A stretch of 64,000 bases of DNA from Hyposmocoma kahamanoa (lineage: Eukaryota > Arthropoda > Insecta > Lepidoptera > Cosmopterigidae): the NCBI RefSeq assembly GCF_003589595.1, contig NW_020653900.1, forward strand, positions 1,970,985 to 2,034,984, read 5' to 3'. Made by a program: the position numbers and the translations under genes. Under the pieces are notes generated by a model, which was given only the letters and a program-made list of their open reading frames with translations, made no database searches and was not told where the DNA came from. Below, piece by piece: positions 9,637 through 20,114 of the stretch. Every line of letters starts with the position of its first letter. Positions within the stretch are counted from its first letter, which is position 1.

Positions 9637-11141
9637 CTGTATGAGATTAGTGTGGCTCTCAAACAACTCAAGTACAACAAAGCGGCGGGCGATGATAGAA
9701 TCACTACAGAACTTCTGAGAGCGGGCGGCAAGCCGATGCTTAAAGTCCTCCAGAAGCTTTTCAATTCTGTCATCGTCGAAGGTCAAACGCCGAAGGCATG
9801 GGGCAGAAGCGAGGTTATACTGTTCTTCAAAAAGGGTGACAAAACACTCTTGAAGAACTATCGGCCAATCTCGCTTCTGAGCCATATTTATAAGTTGTTT
9901 TCGAGAGTTATCACGAATCGTCTTGCTCGCAGGTTTGACGACTTCCAACCTCCCGAACAAGCCGGTTTCCGAAAGGGTTTTAGTACCATAGACCACATCC
10001 ATACGCTGCGGCAGGTTATACAGAAGACCGAGGAGTATAACCGGCCACTTTGCTTAGCGTTTGTGGACTATGAGAAGGCCTTTGATTCCATCGAGACCTG
10101 GGCGGTGCTGCAGTCTCTCCAAAGGTGCCAAATAGACTATAGGTATATAGAGGTGTTAAGGTACTTATACAAAAACTCCACTATGTCAGTCCAATTACGG
10201 GATCAGAGCTCTAATCCTATCCAACTGTAACGAGGTGCGAGACAGGGAGATGTGATATCTGCGAAAATGTTCACTGCTGCGTTGGAGGATATTTTCAAGC
10301 TTCTGGACTGGAAAGGACATGGCATCAACATCAATGGCGAGTACCTAACACACCTTCGATTTGCCGATGATATAGTTGTTATGGCTGAGACCTTGGAAGA
10401 CCTGAACACAATGCTCGAAGATCTCAGTAGTGTTTCCCAAAGAGTGGGTCTTAAGATGAACATGGACAAGACGAAGATCATGTCGAATGTCCATGTTGTA
10501 CCCGTTCCAGTTAAAATTGGGAGCATTACACTCGAAGTTGTTGACCATTACGTATACCTGGGGCAGACAGTCCAGTTAGGTAAGTCCAACTTTGAGAAAG
10601 AGAACTCTCGTCGAATCCAGCTCGGATGGGCAGCGCTCGGAAAACTACAAAAAACCTTGGCGTCCAAATTACCTCAATGTCTCAAGATGAAAGTCTTTGA
10701 CCAGTGTGTGTTGCCAGTGATCACATATGGATCAGAAACGTGGTCCCTCACTATGGGCTTCATAGGAAGGCTCAAGGTCACTCAGCGGGCAATGGAGAGA
10801 GCGATGCTCGGTATTTCCCTACGTGATAGAATCAGAAATGAGGAAATCCCTAGGAGAACTAAGGTAACCGACATAGCTCGAAGAATTTCTCAGCTGAAGT
10901 GGCAGTGGGCGGGGCACATAGCTAGGAGAACCGATGGCCGTTGGGGCGGAAAGGTTCTTTAATGGCGACCGGGCACCGGACGATGCTCAGTGGGTAGGCC
11001 CCCCACCAGGTGGGCCGACGATCTGGTGGAGGTCGCGGGAAGCCGATGGATGCGGGCAGCGCAGGACCGATCGTCGTGGAGATCGTTGGGGAGGCCTGTG
11101 CCCAGCAGTGGATGTCGTATGGCTGGATGATGATGATGATG
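9637..11141 (+). pseudogene. RTE-clade LINE, 5'-truncated, two in-frame stops
   Basis: A single frame runs from the 5' truncation (YEISVALKQLKYNKAAGDD) through reverse transcriptase motifs: NYRPISLLSHIYKLF, EQAGFRKGFSTIDHI, AFVDYEKAFDSIE, the catalytic HLRFADDIVVMAE near 10351-10389, and VYLGQTV. It ends with the RTE-type C-terminus RTKVTDIARRISQLKWQWAG and a GATGATGATGAT tail near 11130. The frame is broken only by TAA at 10228-10230 (IQL*RGARQGD, probably CAA originally) and TAA at 10960-10962 (KVL*WRPGTG, probably GAA originally). The endonuclease domain is absent. The first visible GTG at 9652 is not a real start. Two point lesions in ~500 codons suggest a relatively recent, dead insertion. 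No target duplication was clear. Confidence 0.9.
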
Positions 11142-11411
11142 AATCTATATTACCATGTATTTAAGTATTAAAAGTATGAATATAAGGACTAGTGTTCACT
11201 ATCAACTTTCCGTGGCAATTGTTATTATTTAAATATTCAATTTACGAACACTAGCCCGAGAATGACCGATGTTAATATATCGCACCTTTGGTGGAATTCT
11301 ACCAACTTTTTATTTTTTATTTCGTATAATTTGTTTCATGTTTACATAATATTCTCACTCCTTTACTTTTGATGATCTATCTGTTGACCAAGATATATAA
11401 AGAGAGCATAG

Positions 11412-11669
11412 GGCTCAACTACAACGCTTGGCGATACGCGCGACGACACGGTCCCATTAGCACGTCTGGATCACAGTATGGTCGGCGTCAGACGCGTCAC
11501 TCGCGAAACCGCTCGACTTTAACCAAGTGTCGACGTGAGATTCCATATTTGCATTAACACAAATTAAAAATTAAAACAACCTTAACGTTGGGAAAATAGA
11601 GATGAATATGCCATAGACGAAAAACATGACGCGTCGACGCTTCTACTCTGCGCCAGTGTGAGTCGAGCC
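11412..11669 (+). mobile_element. PIF/Harbinger-like MITE family I, copy 1
   Basis: Right end CTCTGCGCCAGTGTGAGTCG then AGCC. The left end GGCTCAACT is shortened by a deletion. Flanked by TAG (11409-11411 and 11670-11672). Copies at 48824-49569 and 61751-61990 have TAA duplications, so the family targets 3 bp TA-rich sites like PIF/Harbinger. Confidence 0.75.
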
Positions 11670-11672
11670 TAG

Positions 11673-12090
11673 GGCGTTGTCAGTGAGATGTAATATTTAA
11701 TTATTTATTTGTATAACTTACATTTACAGTATTTATAACTAAACATATAAGTTATAGGCAGGTTGAGTCGATCACCGGCCAATTTGGATCACGGAGCTTT
11801 AGGCGGTGAGCGTCTCCAAATAGTAAACAGCGTATGTTAGAAATTTTGATTCGTTGTTATTGAACACGTCAATATATCATTTGTCCTATTTAAGGATTCG
11901 ATCACGGATAGGGCTTTGAAGAATGGTGTGCATCTTAGTGTCACTGTGCGGTTTAATTGAAAATTAAACACAAGGTATTTGCACTGACGAAGGACGTAAC
12001 GTGATTGGCGGGATAAAAAAGGAAGTAGAGCCAGTAGAAAAGTAGGTTATTAAGAGACTTTGGAAAAAATATGTAGTAAAATCAAGGATA
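11673..12090. other. Spacer, nothing recognised
   Basis: No coding or repeat signal that I can support. Confidence 0.4.
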
Positions 12091-12092
12091 TA

Positions 12093-12190
12093 CTCTGATT
12101 TTCACGATAGAAAAAAAAACACAAAGTTACCTCGAAATTTTACAAACTGCTGTTGAATACAGCGGTTTGTAAAATTTCGTATAAGTAGTT
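12093..12190 (+). repeat. Repeat N with hairpin
   Basis: TTTTCACGATAGAAAAAA and AGTTACCTCGAAATTTTACA recur at 21400-21470 (+) and 37367-37432 (-). Here the block is followed by a hairpin whose arms are CGAAATTTTACAAACTGCTG (12137-12156) and CAGCGGTTTGTAAAATTTCG, with one mismatch. Confidence 0.7.
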
Positions 12191-12275
12191 TTCATATACC
12201 AATTTTTTTTATATACCGTTCCATAGACGTCAAAATTACTCTATTTAAACCTTACAACCCATCATTTGACTCGAG

Positions 12276-12530
12276 CGTCCTGCGGGTTACGTATACGAAA
12301 CGTGCTTACAACGCCCTACGCGTTCAATACAATAACACTTTCAGGTCGCTGTTTAGACTACCGAGATGGTGCAGTGCGTCAGGAATGTTCGCAGAGGCGC
12401 ATATAGACGGCTCCCAAGCGATAATGTGAAAAAAATTAGTATCGCTTATGTCAGAAGTAGCCACAACAGCATCCTAAAAATGGTTGCAGGCAGATATGAT
12501 TGACCAATCTTAAACTACACTGGGCCCAAC
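12276..12530 (+). pseudogene. Jockey-like LINE C-terminal relic
   Basis: It encodes AYNALRVQYNNTFRSLFRLP then RWCSASGMFAEAHIDGSQAI in frame, followed by decayed sequence. The protein matches the relics at 12910-13161 and 56628-56903. This motif lies downstream of the polymerase domain in Jockey-type LINEs. Confidence 0.7.
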
Positions 12531-12756
12531 CCTGTGTACTTTAATCAAATCTGTTTTATATACAGGTGTATTAAATAAATATTTTGTTGTGTCGTTATGT
12601 CGTGTAATAATTAATACCTATTCTAACTGAAAATGTTAGCAACAATTAATATGGGTCTATGCGTTAGATAAAGAATTTATATTCTATTCTTTACTTCTCA
12701 AGCGGTCAGACTATGAAACGCACTTCCTCTGACTGTTCACGAAAGTTAATCGTTAA

Positions 12757-13500
12757 CTATTTTTAACCGACTTAAAAAAAAGAAGGCGGTTCTCAATTGT
12801 ATTTCAAATCAAATCAAAAATCATTTATTCTCAGACAACCACAGTCCATATTTTACAATTATAATATTAGCTTAGATATTTAAACAAATTAAATTAAATA
12901 TCGAATAAATCATTGACATGGTTTTAAATGCAGTTTCATGCAATGTAGCATGATCGGGCAATCCACTCTGCCAGCCACAACGCGCAGAATCTCATTGGTC
13001 CAGCAACGGATACGACTTATTAATGAGGCAGCTCTCTTTCTAAGGATAGCATGAAAACCATCCGTGTGGGATTCCGCGAACATGCCTGATGCGCTGCAGT
13101 ACCGTGGCAAACCCAATAAAACCCTGAACGCGTTGTTGTACTGAACGCGCAGGGCGTTCATTGTCTTCTGCGTAAAGTTGATCCACAGATTACACGTATA
13201 GAAGCATTGGCAGAATGCCTTGAATTTTATTGTATGTATGTTACGCGATAACTCCGGCCGGCATTTGTGAACCGATTTTGATAATTCTTTTTTGTTGATA
13301 AGAGGGTACCTCAGTAGTGGTCCATTTAAATTTCAAGGAAATATTCCACCTCTAAGAGTGGCAAAGTAAGGGATGAATCCGGTTTCGCGCACTTTTCGGT
13401 CACCGATCTCAACAAACCTTGGCAAATAAATGTAATTCCACGAACTTTTGAGATCGGTTATGTTGATACTCTGTACCGAGATTATAAAAATGAGAGTCAA
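12757..13500 (+). repeat. Repeat family K, split by a LINE
   Basis: The left part AACCGACTTAAAAAAAAGAA then GGCGGTTCTCAATT is separated from the right part (GTTACGCGATAACTCC ... TACCTCAGTAGTGGTCC ... GCGCACTTTTCGGTCACCGA ... ACTCTGTACCGAGATTAT) by the minus-strand LINE relic 12805-13205. Other copies are at 30990-31280, 50515-50812 and 2338-2460. Confidence 0.7.
12805..13205 (-). pseudogene. Jockey-like LINE 3' end inserted in repeat K
   Basis: The minus strand encodes NALRVQYNNAFRVLLGLPRY, CSASGMFAESHTDGFHAILR and IRCWTNEILRVVAGRVDCPI, open for 83 codons. It then has an AT-rich 3' UTR ending in ATTTGATTTG repeats at 12805-12815, an LINE-type tandem tail. The polymerase domain is missing (5' truncation near 13205). 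Confidence 0.75.
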
Positions 13501-13750
13501 AAGCATTATTTATCTATACTAGCACTAGATCTATATCTTAGGTATTGTATCATGAAATTATATTTATGTAAGTACTTATATAGTTTATTGTAACTTAATG
13601 TTGTTGATATTGTTTTTGTATTACCTACATAATTTTTGTTTCGTTATGCACGTTCGACCGTTCTTTTTTTGTATCTTGTATTCAGTTCTGCAGGAAGAAA
13701 TTCCTTTAAGAAACAAGCAGAACCTTTTGTTTGTGTTTTGCTTTTATTAA
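13501..13750 (-). repeat. Repeat family L, copy 1
   Basis: Reverse complement of 14950-15190 and 40600-40870. Shared features are GAAATTTCTTCCTGCAGGCC-like sequence, CAAAACAAACA-type runs and ATCTAAGATATGGATGGAAT-type sequence. Probably the 3' region of a LINE, but no protein remains. Confidence 0.65.
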
Positions 13751-13828
13751 ATAGATGTTGATAAGCAATAACATGGCAACCAACATGAGCAAAAATGGCG
13801 CCAATAGCTTTTTCAAATATTCTTATAA

Positions 13829-13948
13829 AATGAAAACTTTTGCTGTTGTGGTGTTGTTGTTGTTAGGAAGTTATAGTAATAAATGACAACAATTTATCAT
13901 TCCTGACAACAACCTTCTTGACAACAGTAAAAGTTTTCATTTAACAAA
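13829..13948. repeat. Long hairpin, (GTTGTT)-rich
   Basis: AAATGAAAACTTTTGCTGTT and AACAGTAAAAGTTTTCATTT form near-perfect 20 bp arms. The arms extend inwards through GTTGTTGTTAGGAAG / TTCCTGACAACAAC. Confidence 0.75.
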
Positions 13949-14730
13949 TAAACTTTAGAACAAACTATCAAAAACAAAGAAAACATCTTTGGGTGCGTTA
14001 CTGATTTTATTGATTCTCAGCATACAATGTGATTTGTGTATTTTTTCCTGTGCAATACAAAATAAAATAAAAATAAATAAACACTTTACCTACTCAACGG
14101 TATTTTTATTTAAGAAAAAAACCAATTCCAGTATGTTATGCTAAGTCCACTAAAAAGTTTACAGTAAGCGTCAATGTACGTCAAAATAACCTTTTCGATA
14201 GTCACAAGTTACAGAGTGTACGTCAAAATATTGATGTGCTCGGCGTGATCATTGGTACGGACATTAGCTCCGTTTGTTTGTTCCTATGATTGATTGATTG
14301 ACGGATTATTTCTTTGGGAAGTTCAACGTTCTTTTGCTTGGGGGGTCGACGATATTATCCCAATGCAATTTAATGTTGAGATAAGTATTTTATAACGGCT
14401 TAGTTTGCCACCACTATGGACCAATGGACTGCTAATCGCCATACAAGACAGCTAAGGCAGGTATTTAGTACCTATTTTTACACTAGGTGTCGCGTCGAGT
14501 ACAAATACCTATTTTTGTAACTAATTTTTGTAACACATTAGTGTAAAATGATTTTTTTTGCTTGAACCTGCGGAATGATGAATTGTTGTGATTTATTAGT
14601 ATAAATCCCAAAACAAGCATAACAGCTAAAGTTTTAATTTTATAAGTAAATTTTAGAACAAAGTATCAAAAATAACGAAAAAATCTTTAGGTGATTGCTT
14701 ATCAGCGTTCATTTGAAAGTAACTTAACTG
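13949..14730. other. Spacer, nothing recognised
   Basis: AT-rich, with small palindromes only. I see no gene. Confidence 0.4.
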
Positions 14731-14948
14731 CCTCCTTGACCCAACGGTTACCATGCCGGACTGCCACGCAGAGGTCCCAGGTACGATTCCCGGGCCGGGA
14801 GAAATATTTGTATGACCTACATTTATTTCTCTCGTGAGTTTGGGTCTAATTTGTGTTGTGTTTGTCTATGTGTGTGTCCATGGCACCCGCGACACAGGGT
14901 TTCCCTAGTGCGGGGCTATGTTGAGTGTGTGCGTTATTATTATTATTT
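14731..14948 (+). mobile_element. tRNA-derived SINE, family D
   Basis: The head resembles a tRNA: A box in CCAACGGTTACCATGCCGG, B box GGTACGATTCCC (mutated from GGTTCGATTCC). It is followed by the family body (ATTTATTTCTCTCGTGAG, GTCCATGGCACCCGCGACAC, CCTAGTGCGGGGC) and a TTATTATTATTATTT tail. Pol III-transcribed tRNA-like heads and short tandem tails define such SINEs. Confidence 0.85.
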
Positions 14949-14949
14949 G

Positions 14950-15190
14950 AAGGTAGGAAAACATAAAGAAAAGGTTCATCTTATTTCTAAAAGAAATTTC
15001 TTCCTGCAGGCCTAAATACAGAATACAATAAAATAACGGGCTTACGTGCATAACAAAACAAACATTTAGTAATACAAAAACAATATCAATAACATTCAAT
15101 TATTATAAACTGCACTAAATACATATGTCAGAATATAATATCTAAGATATGGATGGAATAGTGGATAAATAGAATGTAAAGTAAACTCTT
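14950..15190 (+). repeat. Repeat family L, copy 2
   Basis: Starts immediately after the SINE tail. Contains AAAGAAATTTCTTCCTGCAG, then GCCTAAATACAG, then AAGATATGGATGGAATAGTG. Matches 40600-40870 in the same order. Confidence 0.65.
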
Positions 15191-15339
15191 CGTTGTCTTC
15201 TGAAGTTCATTGTTTAATAACATTTAAAATAAAGATTTATGTTTACTATTCTAGACTGTAATTTAAAAAAATATAGAAAGCAATTCAGCAAAAACAGATA
15301 TAAATCTGAAGTTAAAAAGGAAACAGCAAAGAAGAGAGA

Positions 15340-15627
15340 TTAAACTGTGGCCCCACACGCGTAGAAGCGCCGGCACACTAGAAGGATACCGTAGCATTGG
15401 CAAATAAAACGCTGATAAAGCCTCCAATGGTCGCGTCGCAATTTTACCTGTCTAAACAAGGTGTTCGTAAAAAACGGATTTGAAAAAGGATTGAATTTTG
15501 GTTTAAATTTTGAATTTATTTCAGGACTCTCTAGCCTGCCAGATTTATATTCGAAAATTTTGTATCCATTCGAAGCATGCAGTAGTATATATACGCATAT
15601 GTAAGTAGATATGATACGTATCATCAT
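15340..15627 (-). CDS. Candidate small secreted peptide or first exon, unrecognised
   Basis: An ATG-initiated frame of 95 codons. The N-terminus MMIRIISTYICVYILLHASN looks like a signal peptide with a likely cleavage before YKIFEYKSG. A basic, Phe/Pro/Asn-rich segment follows (KFKPKFNPFSNPFFTNTLF), and the C-terminus has four cysteines (FICQCYGILLVCRRFYACGA). A donor-like AGACAG/GTAAAA sits inside at TLFRQ/V, so it could instead be an exon ending there. TATAAACA lies 43 bases upstream of the ATG. It is not in any repeat family that I can see. Chance ORFs of this size do occur in AT-rich DNA. Confidence 0.2.
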   Translation of the reverse strand: MMIRIISTYICVYILLHASNGYKIFEYKSGRLESPEINSKFKPKFNPFSNPFFTNTLFRQVKLRRDHWRLYQRFICQCYGILLVCRRFYACGATV

Positions 15628-15779
15628 CACAGCCTTACCGCCTTTGTTTACGTTTGTTAAGTTGTTTATAAGAGCATAGTACGATCACAGAGTATGTAAA
15701 TGTACAAGAATGTTTTTAAATTCATTCTTATTTACTATATATGTAAATTGTGAATTGTAGGACACTCTTTTTGAAAATA

Positions 15780-16010
15780 AGACTCCCGATCGGAAACTGC
15801 GTCTCTTCCGAGACGAGGCGCACAATTGCGATTCACAATTGGCCGATCGGAAACTTTTGACTTTTAAAATCGGAACAATAGTTGATTTAACTCACAAATT
15901 AGAAAGATATAATAGGAATCAGGTTCATCTTCTCGCTCGGAAAGCCGTCTGATTTCGAGACTCGGATGGACTACCCGATCGTATAGATTCCGATTTCAAT
16001 TAAAATCAGC
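15780..16010 (+). repeat. Repeat family E, copy 2
   Basis: Contains GATCGGAAACTGCGTCTCTT, GCGCACAATTGCGATTCACA, GGCCGATCGGAAACTTTTGA and TTCATCTTCTCGCTCGGAAA, shared with 8780-9040 (inverted) and 58450-58640. It carries two internal GATCGGAAACT motifs. Confidence 0.75.
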
Positions 16011-16670
16011 CTGCTGACAACTAAAAATATACGCAAAGTCCTAAAGGCGAGTCATCGGAGGAGAAGCAGGAAAAACTGTTTTACTAGATCAAATGGTTTA
16101 GGTGTTTACAATTAAAAACGGTCATACAAAAAATATACGATACGTCTAAGGACGTTGTCTAAAGAATGTGCTAATTTGTTCCACGTTTGGATGTATTTTA
16201 TCTGATAATATTTAATCCTGAAAACAGGCTAAAATAAAAATCCAAAACGAATTATTTATACGAGACAGTTTCAGGTTCGCTATTGCAATTAAACTACAGA
16301 GAACCTGCAAAATTTTGGTTTTCAACTGAAGCTCTATCAGTTATTAAATTCACATTTAACTCAAAATTTGCAATTTGCCCAGCGGCTTAAAGACACGCCG
16401 CGTCGCCCGTTGCCCCGTCAGTCGTCATCGGGCGCTTGTCGACGTCGGATTCGTGTCAAATTTTGTTGCTTGCTGTTCTTATTTTATTCATATCAATTAA
16501 CAGCGTGCGCGAGTTGCGGAACGCGAAATGCGACTCCCCACACCTCACTTCCTAAAATGTAATCTTGCGTAGAAATACCTCGCCTTAATATCGTACTATA
16601 TTTAAAAATATTATAAGCAAGGGAAAAATATCAACCTGTATCCAAAAAGTGCCTCGCCAATGGCCAATAA
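16011..16670. other. Spacer with a GC-rich patch
   Basis: A CpG-rich patch at 16385-16460 (CGCCGCGTCGCCCGTTGCCC) lies in otherwise AT-rich DNA. A 64-codon frame there is unrecognised. Confidence 0.4.
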
Positions 16671-16689
16671 TAAATCGTTCAGTCAGGTG

Positions 16690-16800
16690 TTACCTTGTCC
16701 GGTCCATCGGTCCGTACCCTCCGGGGTGGAAGTACCATCCGGGGGGACTCTACCCTAGTGAGGTACTCTCCGGGGGAGGAAAGGGAGGGAGAGGACGACA
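16690..16800 (+). other. GC-rich patch with CCGGGG repeats
   Basis: Contains TACCCTCCGGGGTGGAAGTA then CCATCCGGGGGGACTC and TACTCTCCGGGGGAGG, an internally repetitive segment unlike its surroundings. It probably derives from a retroelement 5' region, but I cannot assign it. Confidence 0.35.
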
Positions 16801-17243
16801 ATCGCCTTCTAATGAGTCGCTCTAATAATAATTATCTACCTACACTTTTCGTTTGACTTGTCCACGATTCTTTTTGCTAGGGTTGTGTAAACTTATGTAT
16901 AAATATTTTGAAGTGATTTTCTTTTGTAGAGCTAATTTATTCTAGATTAAGAAATATCGATTATGAAATAAATCTACTTTTAGAAATGTAAGATGTACGT
17001 AATAACAAGTAGTAAGGGTTGAAAGCAACCCGAAAAAATAAATAATCTATGCATAATAAAGTTAAGTTGCCCTTATAGGGTTTATATTGGATCATGTAGT
17101 CTTTAAAACCTTTTCTGTACCAGATAAAGCAATAAATGACATGATTATGACTATAAAATATTTCCTTCTTTTCTTTGATCTTTTAGGAACTTCACGAACG
17201 CTTTCACAGAAATTGAAATAAAAGGACTGACGGCTGACAAAAG

Positions 17244-17564
17244 ATGACGCGGCACAAAGAACAAAAGTCGAAAGTTGCGATTACAAACGACATAACCCTA
17301 CGAAGCAATAATAGGAAATTTGTTTTCCGGTTCGGTAGCGCTCCAATTACGGGATTAACCAATTATTTCCACATTTTTTCCTCCGCGTGGGAGGGGTGCT
17401 CCCTCCACGCTACCCCGCACCTCACCCCCGCACACTCCTCGGTAATTCCCGTTGGTTTCCGCCAGTTTCCGCCTATTGAATCTCTTTTGATTAGCCTTCT
17501 TTCCCGTTTGAGGGCAAATTGCTTCGACATCACGTCTCTTGTAATTGTATTAAAGTTCTTTTAA
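17244..17564 (+). other. Unrecognised 106-codon ATG frame
   Basis: Starts MTRHKEQKSKVAITNDITLR and continues through a Pro/His/Ser-rich centre. No domain, signal or splice context is visible. The GC-rich part (CACCTCACCCCCGCAC) stands out from its neighbours. Not treated as a gene. Confidence 0.15.
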
Positions 17565-17930
17565 AGAGAGCGCTTCTCGTGGGTGCTTTGATAAATTCTG
17601 GAGAATTCGCCAATTCGTTGCTGTTACATTTATTTTGTCGTAATATGTTTCTCGTACCGTCTCATATCTCACCTTGGAAGTTCCAGTAAGTAATGGGTAT
17701 TAAAAGCAATATCTCCCAGTCAGGTTTCGTTGATTTCTACCTCAAATAACCTCTAATGGTCGTCCAGGAAAAACAGGGTTTTTTAAATTGTCAAAATCCC
17801 TCCCACTCCGATGGAAAGAACGAAAGCGACTCACACAAAGCGACACCTTATGAGTAGCACAGATTGATGGAACGGTTGACACTGATTTGTTTGGCGAATC
17901 TAGAAACATTTATTTCGGGTTTATTAGTTT

Positions 17931-18068
17931 GAGTAGCAGTACAGCGCGTTGTGAAAGATTCGTCCAGCGAAGTACTGCCACTTTTGTTTTAGGGTGACGG
18001 GTACAGTGGCAGTGCTTTTTAATCTTTGCGATTTGAAACGGAGTGGCACTGCAATTGCGTGTCGCTTA
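17931..18068 (+). mobile_element. SINE-like family C, internally deleted and broken
   Basis: Has the head GAGTAGCAGTACAGCGCG, then jumps to TTAGGGTGACGGGTACAGTG and GAGTGGCACTGCAATTG. It stops at GTGTCGCTTATGG, where the LINE relic 18060-18292 begins. Confidence 0.65.
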
Positions 18069-18292
18069 TGGTATGGTATAGTGTGGTGCAACGGGCTGTT
18101 GTTCGCAACTCGACGTCCAAGCGCCTATTTTGCGTGTGGCGGGCGCATGGTCCTAGTCGTGCCACCCAAGCTCCTCCAAAAATCTCAGCACCTTTCTGGG
18201 TTTTTCGAAGACTTCGGGGAGCGCCGGAGTATTGCAGTAGGATGTGCGCGGCGGTTTCCTCCCCCTCCACGCATGCTCTGCGTAAAGTTTAG
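18060..18292 (-). pseudogene. R1/I-type LINE C-terminal zinc-knuckle relic
   Basis: The minus strand encodes RACVEGEETAAHILLQY followed, after a frameshift, by ALPEVFEKPRKVLRFLEELG then WHD. A C..C..EEETA.HIL knuckle followed by a PRKLLRFLE..GW ending is typical of the extreme C-terminus of R1/I-group LINE proteins after RNase H. The first Cys is changed to Arg (LRRAC), and the frameshift confirms decay. Confidence 0.55.
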
Positions 18293-18299
18293 TTCTGCG

Positions 18300-18327
18300 T
18301 TATATATATATATATATATATATATAA
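18300..18327. repeat. (TA)n microsatellite
   Basis: Thirteen uninterrupted TA units. Confidence 0.95.
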
Positions 18328-18332
18328 AACTA

Positions 18333-18615
18333 AGTGACGGGACGAACAAGTCGCGCGCCTGGTGGTAAGCGACACTTCTGTCCATAACAGTTGCAGTACC
18401 ACTTAGAGTTTTAAATCATAAATTTCTGAGGGACACTGCCGCTGCACCCGACACATTGAGGCATAAGTTGACAAGTCCCATGTGCCTGTAAGTTCACCAG
18501 CACCCTTACCCTTCGAAATCGGAACGCAATAAGGTAATGCTCACATTATTACTCGGCAGCAGATATAGGTAATGTGTCAGTAATTCCCTGGACGAACTCT
18601 TTCACAAGCTGCTAC
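18333..18615 (-). mobile_element. SINE-like family C, near full length
   Basis: Antisense copy from AAGTGACGGGACGAACAAGT to GACGAACTCTTTCACAAGCT. All family blocks are present in order. It abuts the (TA)n tract at its tail end. Confidence 0.85.
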
Positions 18616-18754
18616 AAAACGTATAAACGTTAATACAGTCGACTTGAAAACAGCTTTATTTTTCGAAGGCGCTTAAAACGATCATATTGTCGGTAATAAT
18701 GTACAGTAGGAAGAACGAGTATATAACACCTAGAAACAACTTTCTCTAGAAAAG

Positions 18755-19320
18755 AATTCATCATCATCTTATTTAAGAGCTAGACCTTGTCGGGCTACAC
18801 CGACACTCCTCCGGTTCATAGCCAGTTCTTTGATCTCTTTATAGCTTTCTCTAATCTTTTTCTTTCCCCTTCTATCCTTCCCTGAATAATCACTTTCATA
18901 AATTCGTCATTACGTAACAAATGTCCAATCATTTTGCCCCTTCTCCTCTTTCTTACATTTAAAAGACTTCTCTCCTCTCCAACCCTTTCCAAAACTTCCT
19001 CATTCGATGTCTTTTCAATCCATTTTATTTTTTCCATTCGCCTCCAGCACCACATTTCAAATGAATCCAATCTCTCTCTGTCTTTTAATGTTATTGTCCA
19101 CGTCTCGCATCCATACAGTGCGGTGCTCCAGACATAGGTTTTGATGAATCATTTTTTCAATTCTATAGGTATTTTCAAGGTGAAACTACGTTCTTTTTAT
19201 TATGGAAAGCCTGCTTTGCTATTGCGATTCTAGTCTTTATGTTAGTGGTACATTTGGAATCTTCTGTGATAACACTACCAAGATATTTGAAATGTGTTAC
19301 CTGCTCTACTGAAAGGAGAA
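18755..19320 (-). pseudogene. LINE reverse transcriptase C-terminal relic with GAT tail
   Basis: Minus-strand blocks in order: VEQVTHFKYLGSVITEDSKC, TNIKTRIAIAKQAF, then after frameshifts ALYGCETWTITLKDRERLDS, FEMWCWRRMEKIKWI, KTSNEEVLERVGEERSLLNV, MIGHLLRNDEF, and KELAMNRR near the end. It finishes at a GATGATGATGAA tail around 18758. The YLG and GCETW motifs are the reverse transcriptase thumb and post-thumb region. It is a different lineage from the RTE at 9637. Confidence 0.75.
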
Positions 19321-19434
19321 AGTAATTAATAAACACAAATTAATAAACAATTCAAAGAAAGCTCATCAAAGAAAAACAGCTAGGCATTATTTATAGGAAC
19401 GGACGCCAGTAGCGCCATTTGGGCGAGTAGTCCT

Positions 19435-19560
19435 AAATCAGTTGGCAGTACTTCCCTGGACGAACTTCTACACTTGAAACTCTAATGCTGCTAAAAATTA
19501 CCATCAAGCCCACGACTTGTTTGTCCTGTCACTTGTTATCACAAAAGAAATCCAGTGTAA
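19435..19560. mobile_element. SINE family C fragments, rearranged
   Basis: A short antisense head fragment (GGCAGTACTTCCCTGGACGA, 19445-19464) is followed by a sense-oriented tail (CCCACGACTTGTTTGTCCTG, 19510-19529, then TCACTTGTTATCAC). The orientation switch implies a foldback deletion or two insertions. Confidence 0.6.
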
Positions 19561-19605
19561 TTAAACGGTACATATCTGTATCCACCTCCGTTATTCTCAT
19601 GACCT

Positions 19606-19986
19606 TCAATAATTAGTTGATCTTATATCGGCAAATGATCTAAGGTCCCGGGACCTAAATTGCTGACTTATTAAACCCATACACAGTGCAGCTATAGGTG
19701 TACGTACCATTAACCCGAATACACAAGTGCGGTCTAAATACAGCTCTGATAGGCCACTTGAGTTTCGCTTGCCCGGTTGAATACCACTTCTTTCAGGTAC
19801 TTTCGTGAATGAAAGTGACTCAAACGAATCGTTCTTCATTAAGCCAGTCTGGTGTAATTGTTTCATTTTAGCGGTAACTTGGGAGGCATTTGACGGAGAA
19901 GTCCTATAAGAATGACCGATCTTGGAAAACAGGCCGTAACCGTAATGTGATGACGTGAAAACTTTCTTACGTCGAAATTTTTCCAA
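19606..19986 (-). other. Unrecognised 126-codon open frame
   Basis: Open from a non-ATG codon. The first Met is internal, and the residue mix looks unbiased (KMKQLHQTGLMKNDSFESLS, FTKVPERSGIQPGKRNSSGL). A donor-like ATG/GTACGTACAC occurs on the minus strand around 19713. I cannot name a domain. It could be a stray exon or chance. Confidence 0.15.
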
Positions 19987-20114
19987 AATGCTCGTACAAA
20001 GAGCTTTGATAGTAAAACAAACAAATAATAATGAGGAGTTTAAGTTGTACGGACGCTAATGCTTGTTGAAAACAAAACAGAGCGTCCAGGTCATTGACTT
20101 ACAGATCAATGGTC

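Noticed and set aside
9652..10230. Start of a host gene at 9652
   Set aside because: The codon is GTG within an RTE reverse transcriptase that continues upstream. It is a truncated retrotransposon.
10203..10526. Minus-strand frames at 9604-10002 and 10203-10526
   Set aside because: They are antisense shadows of the RTE reverse transcriptase frame.
18185..18385. Minus frame with Tyr/Ile repeats
   Set aside because: It is created by the (TA)n tract at 18300-18327 and a SINE.
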